Shown in pieces: positions 10,251 to 19,906 of a stretch of 64,000 nucleotides of DNA; positions within the stretch are counted from its first letter, which is position 1; every line of letters starts with the position of its first letter. The notes under the pieces were generated by a model. It did not search any database and was not told the DNA's origin. It was given only the letters and a program-made list of their open reading frames with translations. Source of the DNA: Stentor roeselii (lineage: Eukaryota > Ciliophora > Heterotrichea > Heterotrichida > Stentoridae); NCBI GenBank assembly GCA_006503475.1, contig RSEH01000090.1, positions 1-64,000 of the forward strand, read 5' to 3'. The position numbers and the translations under genes are program-made.

Positions 10251-11573
10251 TTAAATAATACTAACTACTGTGACTGATCTGCGGATGCAATTAAATCTAT
10301 AGACTGAGCCAATTTTGTCTGCAAAGTAAACAAAATTTTTTCTAAAAATCCCAGTAGTAATCACCTTTTTATTTAATAGCTTCTTATTCCTAATCACTTC
10401 CCAAGTCTTAAAAGAATCTTGCGAAGTTGAACAAATAAGATTTTTACTAATAATAAACAAGGTTCCATTAAAATTAATGAATACCTCAGGATGTCTTCCT
10501 TTATAGTTACTTTCAATTTCTTCGAATTTGTCCTCTTCTGGTATAAAGAATAAATTGCGAGTCATGGACTGATACTTTCCTGCAATCAACACCTTGTTAT
10601 CTATTTGAACTGATGTTATTTTTTTCATTAAATAAGGCAAACATTGTATTTTTTTCCAGCTTTCTTTGACCAAGTCGAAAAGATAAGCATTCTTTTGATG
10701 ACCAATAGTCATACTTGTAAAAAAAAGCAACTTTTCATTGAAAAATATAGGCTTAGACTTATAAGTTAGGTTGTTCAATGGGATTTCCTTTATATGCAAA
10801 GTTTTTAAGTTGAAAATAAAAGCTCTTGAAGTATCCTTTTTGAACCAGCTCTGCTGTTGTCCTTCGTAAATTAAGAGATCTTCTTTGTTCAATTGCAGAA
10901 ACCAATTATAAGTTGAGGTAATATCCATGCACTTCAAATAAATGCATTCCCGTGTAAAATTTTCCAAATTTAAGCTAGTAAGTTCGAACTTCTGATGTCT
11001 GAGAAAAAAAAGAAGATCCCCAGAATTTTTTCCATATCGATTCAAGTCACTATTAATTTCCCCAATCTTCACAATAATTCCATCACCATCACTTCCTCTG
11101 TTAAAACCAAAAAACTTGAACTGTCTATCTTGAATCCCTTCAAGTAATTCATTTAAATACAATGTAAAGTCTTCATGACTAATTTCTTGATTTTTTAGTG
11201 TTTCTTTCTCTCCAAATATAATGCAGGAACTTTTTCCTTTGAGACTTTTGATTAGATACTTCAATTTTTCATAGAGTTTATTTATCTCCATCAAGACCTC
11301 ATCTGCTTCAGTGCAAATATCATGAACCAAGCGAATGACTTGAGCCTTTAAATATTTCGCATCTTTGAGAAATTTTTCCAAGTCTTTTAAAATTTTTGGC
11401 TGGTCTTCATCTCGAACCTTTTTTTCTAGACTGGTGATTGAATGGTTCCTTGAACGATTTTCAGAAATGTGAGTCCCTGAATGGTTGAAGCAAAAGTAAG
11501 TTAAGGTTTCTTTGCATTCACAAACTGAAGAAACTCGTTCCAGACAGTCATGAACAAAACAAGACTCTTTCAT
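10251..11573 (-). CDS. B-box, coiled-coil, kelch/propeller-like protein
   Basis: A 440-residue protein starting MKESCFVHDC. Residues 5-45 carry a B-box-like set of Cys and His (C5, H8, C10, C18, C20, C28, H31 and further His). Residues about 50-135 are strongly helical. From about 210 onward there are kelch-like blades with the pattern hydrophobic, aromatic, W (for example AYLFDLVKESWKKIQCLP). The layout is that of TRIM-like scaffold or ubiquitin-ligase-related proteins, but there is no RING finger in front of the B-box. It shares its N-terminal plan with the genes at 2037 and 15232, so the left arm carries a small family. Substrate and partners are unknown. Confidence 0.75.
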   Translation of the reverse strand: MKESCFVHDCLERVSSVCECKETLTYFCFNHSGTHISENRSRNHSITSLEKKVRDEDQPKILKDLEKFLKDAKYLKAQVIRLVHDICTEADEVLMEINKLYEKLKYLIKSLKGKSSCIIFGEKETLKNQEISHEDFTLYLNELLEGIQDRQFKFFGFNRGSDGDGIIVKIGEINSDLNRYGKNSGDLLFFLRHQKFELTSLNLENFTRECIYLKCMDITSTYNWFLQLNKEDLLIYEGQQQSWFKKDTSRAFIFNLKTLHIKEIPLNNLTYKSKPIFFNEKLLFFTSMTIGHQKNAYLFDLVKESWKKIQCLPYLMKKITSVQIDNKVLIAGKYQSMTRNLFFIPEEDKFEEIESNYKGRHPEVFINFNGTLFIISKNLICSTSQDSFKTWEVIRNKKLLNKKVITTGIFRKNFVYFADKIGSVYRFNCIRRSVTVVSII

Positions 11574-12177
11574 TTGTAGAATCGAAGAATATTATAATGG
11601 ATTTGATTGGTAGGAAAAAATGTTAAATAAAGCATTTAACTTGGTTGTTTAAGTAAATTTCTAAGGAAGATGAATTCTTAGAGTTTTATTTTATGATGAA
11701 ACAGTTTTTTAGTTGATAATTTTTATTTGGTTGAGTTAACTTACACTTAGACTAGTAAATTTATAATTTTTGAAGGGATTTGAGTGTTTTTCCATATTAT
11801 TTATAAAATCTATGTAATTTTGATATGTCAGAAGAAATATCATAATTTTAATTTAATTAACTTACATTAAAAACTTCGGATGGGTTTAGAATTATTTTTT
11901 TCAAGTAAATTAAGAATAATAGTTCATCTAAAACCTTAGAAATTGTAATTATATAAAAAATAAATTATAATGTTTTTTTTATTCAGCGCATTGATAAAAC
12001 TATTTCATAGATTCTGTAGCCCAAACTTTGTTTTTTACACTAAAGATATTTTTCTTATCAGAAGTCAGGAACTGGAATCCAGGAAATCTTAGTTTCAAGA
12101 AAATAAAATCAGGAATACTTATCTGGATGTAAAAAATCTTCGACTAAGTAGCTTTAAAGATTGAAAAATCTATAAAA
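11574..12177. other. Intergenic, nothing recognised
   Basis: AT-rich DNA upstream of the minus-strand B-box gene. No frame or repeat can be supported. Confidence 0.45.
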
Positions 12178-12411
12178 TCTAAAGCGAACAGCACCTCAGG
12201 TCCTGATTCTTTGCATTCGGATGAAGGAATAATCAGAGATTATCAGGTTGGATATAGGCCAAGACAAGATTTGTTTAAGATTCAAAAGAAGAGGTATGCA
12301 AAATAAGTTTGCTGATACACTCTGAATGAAGAGTGTAATCCACATTTTATAAAATGGAATTCATATTGAAGTAATTTATATTGCACAGAACTTGAAAAAA
12401 TTTCAATTTAG
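12178..12411 (+). pseudogene. Short gene remnant of unknown family
   Basis: One frame reads as protein-like text, including GPDSLHSDEGIIRDYQVGY and, further on, YTLNEECNPHFIKWNSY, but contains one TAA and two TGA in 77 codons. No start and no clear neighbours in frame. Residue choice looks coding rather than random, so I list it as a possible decayed fragment with low confidence. Confidence 0.25.
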
Positions 12412-13020
12412 TCTATAATATTAAAAACAGTCTCCTGATAATACTGTATTATTCAATTATATTCTTATCTGCAAGAGCTCTATGGCAATAATATGATGAT
12501 ATGAATATTATTGAAGTGATATAATTATTTCTAACTAGTGATTCATGCCAAATCGAATAATAGTTAAATAAAATCCTTACAGTGAATTTAATAGAAATCT
12601 TAAAATAAAAGTCTGATACTTAAGAATAAATAAATATAAGCACTATAATAGATATGTTAAGTTTCTCTTGAGTTTAATAATATTCTATCAGCCAAAACAA
12701 AACAACCTATTATATTTTGAATTGGAGAATTTTATATTGTTTTTAAATCTCACTAAAGATTTCTATCTAACTCGCATGATTCTTGAATTAACAATTTCAT
12801 TCAAACGAGATTAAAAGTTTTGGATCAAGTAATAAATTCTACCTGAATCATCATTCAAAATTTCAAATAGTAAAAGTTCTATAACTCTCAAATATCCAAA
12901 AATAACAAAATTTATTCTCAATCCCATCACAGAACCTAAAATAAAAAAAAGACACAATCAATCAGCTGAAAATTAACTAAAGACTGTAAACTATTCATTA
13001 ACTATCCATCTGAATCTTCT
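12412..13020. other. Intergenic, nothing recognised
   Basis: AT-rich; no frame, RNA or repeat can be supported. Confidence 0.45.
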
Positions 13021-13755
13021 TCAATAATGATGATTCAGCAGTAAAATATTCTTAGAACTAATAACATCGCAAATATCTTGATCAAGAACAGCGAACTTTC
13101 CTCCAGCTTCAAACATCCAAAGCGAAAGCATTCGAATCACTTTCGGCTTGATAAGTGCTCCCAACTCAATTTTTTGAAAGATCTCCATAAAATGATGATA
13201 TTGAATATTTTCATTCCCATCAAAGAACATCAAAGAAAAATAAGAAGCCAGGGCATCTTTCTGCGAATTCATTCTTTTAATGAACTCTTCTATTTCATCT
13301 TGAGGGACTTTTTTATCATAAATCATTGAGAACCTTAACAGATGTTCAATTGAAATCTCAGTGATATTCGCAATCATCTCTTTAATATCATCAAATGATA
13401 AAAAGTTCTTATTTGGAAAGGAATAGATTTGAAATAAAATTCTTTTCTTTCTTCTTTTGCTTCCTCTGCCCAGGAGAACTATTAAAGTTAGAACCTTCAC
13501 TGTTGAAAAATCATCACTTTTTGGATCTTTTAGGAAGTGAAACAAAAATAACTCTTTTGAATTTAAAGGCAGATAAAGCTGACGACATAAAGTTGTGAGT
13601 TGATTCCGGGTCATTGTTTTTTCGAAGGATGTTTCAGATACAAAGACCTCGAATAGGGTTAGCTGAATATTTGAAAAGGATAAAGATTTCTCGATTGACT
13701 CGATTAGATTATTTAAAAATTCGTCTTTGTCCAAACTTGAAGTACTGCAGCCCAT
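13021..13755 (-). CDS. N-myristoylated EF-hand-like protein
   Basis: A 244-residue protein starting MGCSTSS. Gly2 followed by Cys3 and small residues is a typical myristoylation plus palmitoylation signal, so it probably sits on a membrane. The rest is helical with paired-helix units such as FLSFDDIKEMIANITEIS and YHHFMEIFQKIELG, the spacing seen in calcineurin B-like or recoverin-like proteins. The loops lack the usual D-x-D-x-D calcium ligands, so calcium binding is probably weak or lost. The stop is TGA, which shows that TGA terminates in this organism. Confidence 0.65.
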   Translation of the reverse strand: MGCSTSSLDKDEFLNNLIESIEKSLSFSNIQLTLFEVFVSETSFEKTMTRNQLTTLCRQLYLPLNSKELFLFHFLKDPKSDDFSTVKVLTLIVLLGRGSKRRKKRILFQIYSFPNKNFLSFDDIKEMIANITEISIEHLLRFSMIYDKKVPQDEIEEFIKRMNSQKDALASYFSLMFFDGNENIQYHHFMEIFQKIELGALIKPKVIRMLSLWMFEAGGKFAVLDQDICDVISSKNILLLNHHY

Positions 13756-15231
13756 TATTATGTAAAATTTGGTAAATTCATAAATCTTAGTTTTTCAAAG
13801 ACTTCACTTACCCTAACATCATTTAAATCATAATTTTGTTTCTGCATAAAATTCCAATCAGCTTAAAACATTCTAGAAATATAAGATAATATCTTTAAGT
13901 ATTAAAATCTTTCTGACTTAATAATTACTATGGTCTAAATTTTTTTCCTCTATACTAATCTAGTAGAAGAGTTTTTCTACGTAAGAAAGCTTTGAGTAGT
14001 GTGGTGATTTTTGTTATTAATAAATAATTTTTTTAAGTGCTCTATAAACGGCATCATAATTAACTATTTTGTACATGATAATCATAGCAATTGTCTAAAG
14101 CGTTAAAAGATTTTCTTTTGCGTCATTCTGATTACCAAGACAGATTCTTTAGAATACTTACAAGCTAAATTATGTCTCTTTTTTAATAAACAAGCTCACA
14201 ATCTAATACTGTAAATTTACCTATTAATTATCAGTTTTTTAACTATAACACCCAAAGCCATGTAATTTTTCTCCAGCCGTCATTTGATATATTATAATTT
14301 TGTATAAAGATTTGGGTATTTCTCAGTTTACGATTTTTCATGCTAGTCCTTTGCTTATTCTGAGTTCTCTTTTGTCTTCTTTGAGAATCGCCTTAATCTA
14401 GAATGGCAATTAATTAAGTTTTTGGTCTACAGTTAATTCAACATATTTCTTCTCAGTAGTTAATTATAGTAACTAGTTTATGCAAAGATTATCTATAGTG
14501 AGACTTTCTAAGCTGATTACTTACAAATACAGAGCTGCAAGTTTATGCAGTGCAAAATTATTAAAATATAGACAGATGACACTTGCCTTAAAATCTGCCC
14601 GCTATATGGAGTCGCTCACTTCATAGAAAACACACTTTAAACAGCGGCTATTGAATAGAGACACTTATTTAAATAAGTATTGTAATATTTTCAACAGCTT
14701 CCATGCTCTGATAAAACAGGAAAAATTTAGATGAAGAAGGAAATGAAGATATTTAATTAATCATTTAGAGAAGCTGTAGAGCATCTCCAAAGTTAATACC
14801 TAATAAACAATAAATTACTTTAGATTAAAACACATATTTTACAAAAAAAAATTATATTTGTACTTTTTCTTCGAATGTATTCCTCAAATACTGAATTATC
14901 TTTTCATAAAAATACAGCTCTATCCTTTCAATAAATTAAAACAAGTGAACTTCAGATATATTCACTATAGTTAAAATAGCACTATAACAATATCTTCTAG
15001 GATTTACTAAGCAAGCTTTAGCTTTAATTCTGTGATGATTATTATAGAGGTTCTCACACAAGATGATATATGAATAAAGAATAGGAGATAAACTAGTATC
15101 GAGCTTCTGTATTATCAATAAAACTCATTTACATAAATCCAATTAAGATAAATTTAGAATTTAGATCTATATTACAAGTGTCTACAATTCAAAAATGAAG
15201 AAATTTTTTAGTAATAAAATCAATAATAAAT
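13756..15231. other. Intergenic, nothing recognised
   Basis: About 1.5 kb of AT-rich sequence between divergent genes. The short open frame at 14936-15118 has no features and is not called. A single telomere-like ACCCTAACA occurs near 13811. Confidence 0.45.
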
Positions 15232-17150
15232 ATGAGTTGTCAAAATCCTAATTGCTGCCGACAAGATATCCATGCAATCTGCAAAGTATGCGGTGATTAT
15301 TATTTCCTTTGCTTAGACCACATGCGTGATCATATTATAATGAATCATGAACTCACCATCCCAACAAAAGAGACGATTCAAGAACTCATAAAATCTCAAA
15401 ATGATAAAAAGAAAATTCAACCAAAAAAAGAAACTTTAATAATATTTGAAGAAATCGAAATAAAAATAGTGTCTCAGAGCAAATTTTTGGTATCGAAAAT
15501 AGAAACTTCATTGAAAAATATTTTGGCTTTGATAAGATATTATAAAAATCAGATCTTTCGAGATTTTAAAGATCAAGGAAACGATTTGATTATTAAACAA
15601 TTAACAGCTGAAATAGCTAGAAATTATATCAGCCAAGAGTTCATAAAATATGAATCGGGATATACAGACCATGATCTTAATGAGAAAAATAATGGAAGTG
15701 GAATTAATAAGTATCAAATTTGTGAAAAGTTGCATGTTACTTCTGATGATTGTTTCATATCTCTCCCTTGTGGAGTCCATAAAATCTGTGCTTTTTGCTA
15801 TGAAGATGAAAAAGAGTGTTTGAAATGCTTGAAAAGTTGCCATTTATGTGGAAATCAATTTTATAAGCTTACAAAATTGAGATGCAAAAAACATTCATAC
15901 TGTCAAAAATGCATAGAAGCTACTAACTCTCGTTGTAATATTTGCAGTAAAAAATGCTCGACCTGCAAAATAAATACATTTTCTTGTATGAAATATGAAA
16001 AGTGTGATCATTTTTACTGTTCTATTAAATGCAAATTCCAAAATGGATTAGCATGCAAAAGCTGTTCAGTTTGTCATATATGCGAGAATCAAATCAATCC
16101 AGAAAACCCTAAAAAAGTTTGCGAAAAATGTTTGAATCCAAATTCTTGCATCAAATGTAAAACAAAAGACAATATAATTGAATTTCAATGTGGAAATCAT
16201 TATGCATGCAATGAATGTTTAAAAAAATAGGAATTTAATTGTCCTATTTGTTTTATTAAAACACCAAGTAAAAGAAAATGCGGTCATTGCAACTATCAAA
16301 GTGTTGAATTAAGCTGTGGTCTCCACGAATTATGCGGTTCTTGCAGAGATAAATCAGCTATCTGCCCTCTTTATTGCTCAAATTGTAATGAGCATATGCT
16401 TAATAATTACCTGAAATTCGATTGTTCACATGCATATTGTTTAAGTTGTTATTCAAAATATAAAAGTCCTAAAGAAGAGTGCTTAAAATGTTGTATCAGA
16501 CATAAAGTCACTGAAGGAACTGTAAGTGTATGTAAAAAATGTTCTAGTCATTTTTGCAAAGTATGCTATAATGATTCTCAGCTACTATGCAAAAATTGTG
16601 AAAATAAATGTGTGAAACATAAAGATAAACCTGGAAATAATCAATGTGAAAAGTGTTTAAAATATCACTGTGAAACCTGCTATAGTAATGTTCAAAAAAG
16701 ATGCAAAGATCATGAAATAAAATGTGTGATTTGTCCAAACACACTTGCATCAACTCTTTGTCAGTATGAGAAACATGCACTTTGGAATGGCCATTCCAAA
16801 AATGAAATTTGCCAGTTTTGCAATGACAATTTAATAAAAGATAAATGCTTTGATTGTAAAGAATCAAAATATGTTTGGAAAAAGATTGCTTGCATTTTAG
16901 CTGCTCAGGGTGTGCAACTATCAGTGAAAATAAATGTAAACATTGCAAATCCAAACTTTGTTACAGATGCCATGAAAGGCGTGAAATAGTATTTACAAGT
17001 CCTAATGGAGAAAATCTTTGTAATTTTTGTGCTTGTAGTGTGTGTAAAATTTGCCCAGGTGTAGCTCAACTTATTTGTGGCCATAGATCTTGTGCACAGT
17101 GTAACAGACATCAAATGTGCAATAGATGCCAAAAAGTAAGAAGGTTCTAA
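15232..17150 (+). pseudogene. B-box/RING-like Cys-rich protein, interrupted
   Basis: The start MSCQNPNCC opens a B-box-like module, followed by a helical stretch and then a long run of CxxC and CxxH zinc-binding units to the end (last residues CNRCQKVRRF). The frame is broken twice. A TAG at 16228-16230 interrupts a RING-like segment (CLKK, stop, EFNCPICF), and reading resumes at once in the same frame. A one-base shift is needed near 16860-16875, between CFDCKESK and CLEKDCLHFSC. The TAG is not the end of a 15-base intron: the nearest GT...AG is 14 bases and would break frame. Uninterrupted, the product would be about 640 residues. It is a recent pseudogene, an assembly error, or a gene with readthrough; I favour the first. 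Confidence 0.6.
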
Positions 17151-17503
17151 TCAAAATGCTATCTAAAAAACTTTAAGTAATTGATTGAAAATAAAAATAC
17201 GTATTAAATGGCTGATAATTTCACAGATCTAGATTTTTTAGATTGTTGTTGATTTGATCAAATTGAAGCATCTAAAAAATCATATATTTTATTTCTTTAA
17301 CATCAATTTCAATTTATATCTAGTAATTAAATTAAACTATTTCTAAGCATTTAATCACGAACACGATTCACAGATGTTTGTCCCTCCACCAAGCCAAAAT
17401 TTTTCCATAATAATTTAAAAATAATCCCAATTCAATTATCCACTCACAATGACAACTATACCCATCCAAAGCATAAAAATCCCCTTCTTCCAAAATTCCA
17501 TAA
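17151..17503. other. Intergenic, 353 bases
   Basis: The first half is AT-rich without features. The last part (about 17400-17503) becomes rich in A and C on the plus strand, the composition seen upstream of many genes here. Confidence 0.5.
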
Positions 17504-18616
17504 ATGTCAGAAAAAATTCTAGAATTCCGCGACGAGAGGATAATCCTCCACATCCAAAACCCAGAATCATCTCAAAACAACAACCCATCAACTCTTTCTT
17601 GGGAAATTTCAAATGTCCTCAGCCTGGAATGCAAGTTAAACTTCGAAAAATCAAGTATCGTGACCCTTTCTTTAAAAAAATCCGCTAAATCAACAGATCC
17701 CGATAAAAAATTCAAAGAAGCCTGGAAAAGTGCATTAATCCTAACAATCTCTCTGACAACAGCCTATATAATAGTCTCCGCAATAGCAAGTTTTTCAATA
17801 ATCCTCGCTTTACTCCTGGCTTTACTCTCTCTTTTAATCACTCTTCCGAAATTCCTGAAAAAATTCGTCGATTGCAAGTCTGACGGCGTTTTCAGCATCT
17901 CAGTCCAAGACCCTATAAAACTAGTCGAGTTTCAAAAGGCCCTCTGGAGTCACCCAAGAGGAAAAAAACTGATGAAATCAGGGTTCGTTCTTGGAGACAC
18001 CGTCGAAGAAGTCTTTTACGTCTTTTTGCCAGCTACTTTGTATAACAGTGAAAAGTTACGAGATTGGATTGAGGTGTTCACAAAAGTGATTTATCCTGTT
18101 TTTATCATCATTTTGCCTCTTTTTTGTGGAATTTGTGTCGCTATCAGCAAGAACTTTAAAATTTTGTATAAAGCTGTCAGGAAAGATGCACTCATTCGAC
18201 TTGTTTGGACTGTGGCTGAAGAGGGAATCGATATTATTGAAGATATCGCTGATGATTATCGATGGTCTCGGAGGTTGATGAAAAAAGTCAGTCATTTTAT
18301 TGATATTGCTGGAGATGTTTTTGAAGAAGTCTTTAAATGGGTTCGAATGGAAGTTTTACTTGTTTTTATGCAGATTGAGTACTTTAATCATTGCTATATG
18401 AGGATTTGGAAAAGGCTTTCTTGTGTTATGAAAATTGTTGCGAGTTATTTGAAGAAAATTTATCTTGGGTGGCTTGTTAAGGCTGTGGAGAAAGGAACTA
18501 AAACTATGCATAATACTGTCAGGGTTAAGGAAATTACTGAGATTAATAAGGATGCTGAGGAATTAAAAAATCAGATAGATGAAGTTAGAGATAGATTTGG
18601 AAAGAAAAATCAATAG
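17504..18616 (+). CDS. Membrane protein of unknown family
   Basis: A 370-residue protein. Residues about 74-116 hold a long hydrophobic stretch, enough for two membrane passes, followed by Lys/Phe-rich sequence. A second hydrophobic segment, VIYPVFIIILPLFCGICVAI, lies near 190-212. The C-terminal third is helical and charged, ending FGKKNQ. No signal peptide. I do not recognise the family. Coding composition flips inside the gene: up to about 18050 third positions are mostly A or C, and after that mostly G or T, with no break in the frame. Confidence 0.65.
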   Translation: MSEKILEFRDERIILHIQNPESSQNNNPSTLSWEISNVLSLECKLNFEKSSIVTLSLKKSAKSTDPDKKFKEAWKSALILTISLTTAYIIVSAIASFSIILALLLALLSLLITLPKFLKKFVDCKSDGVFSISVQDPIKLVEFQKALWSHPRGKKLMKSGFVLGDTVEEVFYVFLPATLYNSEKLRDWIEVFTKVIYPVFIIILPLFCGICVAISKNFKILYKAVRKDALIRLVWTVAEEGIDIIEDIADDYRWSRRLMKKVSHFIDIAGDVFEEVFKWVRMEVLLVFMQIEYFNHCYMRIWKRLSCVMKIVASYLKKIYLGWLVKAVEKGTKTMHNTVRVKEITEINKDAEELKNQIDEVRDRFGKKNQ

Positions 18617-18649
18617 ATAATATAGTTTTTTTTAGTATTTCAGATGTGG

Positions 18650-19650
18650 GATTATTGGATCTTGAATAAATAGCTCATTATTCAACCTTATTATCTGTGT
18701 CACCCAAATCTAGGAATTATGCATAAAAGATATGACTCAGTTTACGAACAGTTGGGCAGATATGAAAAGCCTAAGAATATATAATAAATACTTAAAAATC
18801 AAAAGCATCATTATCATAATTTGCTTCTCAACCTAGAGAAAACTTATAGCCACATAAGCTCTTTGTGCATGAAAGTCAAAAAATTTGAAAAAGCTGAGCA
18901 GTATTTTTCCAAGCTTTAAAATAAAGAACTTAGTTATGAAAAAATAAATCCAATCTTTCATCAAAATATTTAAACTTAGGAAATTTGTATTAAATTGTAG
19001 GGAATATCAATAAATCTGAAATTTTCTACAAAAAGCTTTAATATTATAGGAAATGATGGAATGAATCCAAAATTCGCAAATTTTTTAATTGTTTCGCAGA
19101 CCAAAAAAACTTTATAGAGCCTGAGAAGCATTTTTTTAAGTTTCTCAAGGTTGAGAGTAAATTTTATCAAAGATTGGATAAAATGAAAAAAGCTGAATGA
19201 CATTATTTTAATGTACTGAAATTGATGAGATTAATTTTTATAAAATACATTTAAACCTTTTTATATATTTAAGTAATATTGGAATATTTTATTGTAATAA
19301 TAAAAGCCTCTGCTTGGTTTTGAATATTTTGTGATGTGCTTCAAAGTCATGAAAGTTCATCATCACTAAAGATTCAATGAATTTTTTTATATTTATGATA
19401 ATCTCGTCGGTTTGTCTCATAAGTTTGGAAAAGAAGTAGAAGCTGACAGATTAAAATCGATTTGCAAGAGATTAGTTAAGAAAATTTAGGTTTTCAGCGT
19501 AATAATTACATAAGGAGATAGTTTGAACTTCTTGTGATTTAAAATGATTATGCTTTAAAAAATACTCAAATTAACTAATTAGGAAAAATATTTGTTAAGA
19601 ACTTCTAAAATAAAGAAGATTTCGGATTATTTGAAGGAATTGACATTACT
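18650..19650 (+). pseudogene. Decayed TPR-repeat gene
   Basis: Coding-like text with tetratricopeptide spacing, broken by stops and at least two frame changes. At 18717-18915 a frame reads SSLCMKVKKFEKAEQYFSKL. After a shift near 18995 another gives NKSEIFYKKL and then EPEKHFFKFLKVESKFYQRL. A third frame near 19390-19470 gives YIYDNLVGLSHKFGKEVEAD. Alternating A, Y, F and L positions match TPR helices. The many TAA, TAG and TGA codons are not inside 15-base introns. It lies between the membrane protein gene and DRC7 and looks like a dead member of a TPR family. Confidence 0.45.
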
Positions 19651-19906
19651 TTATTAATAATTCCATGGGTATAATTTGAATAGTTGCAACGAAAATTCAA
19701 TTAATTGGAAATTAAGTCTAAATGACCATAGTTTATTCATTAAATTAAACTTTATTCACAATTTTTTATTTTCCCTTAAATTTTCCAATCTTGTGACACC
19801 CTTTAATAATTTTAAGTTTGAATTAAAAGACTATCAATAAGGATATTCCACTCAACTCTTCTTTAAAGCGATTCATCTTTGCTGAGCATTATTAAACTCT
19901 TATAAA

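Noticed and set aside
16217-16230. 14-base intron explaining the TAG in the B-box gene
   Set aside because: Fourteen bases is not the size of any proven intron here, and its removal would create a frame break.
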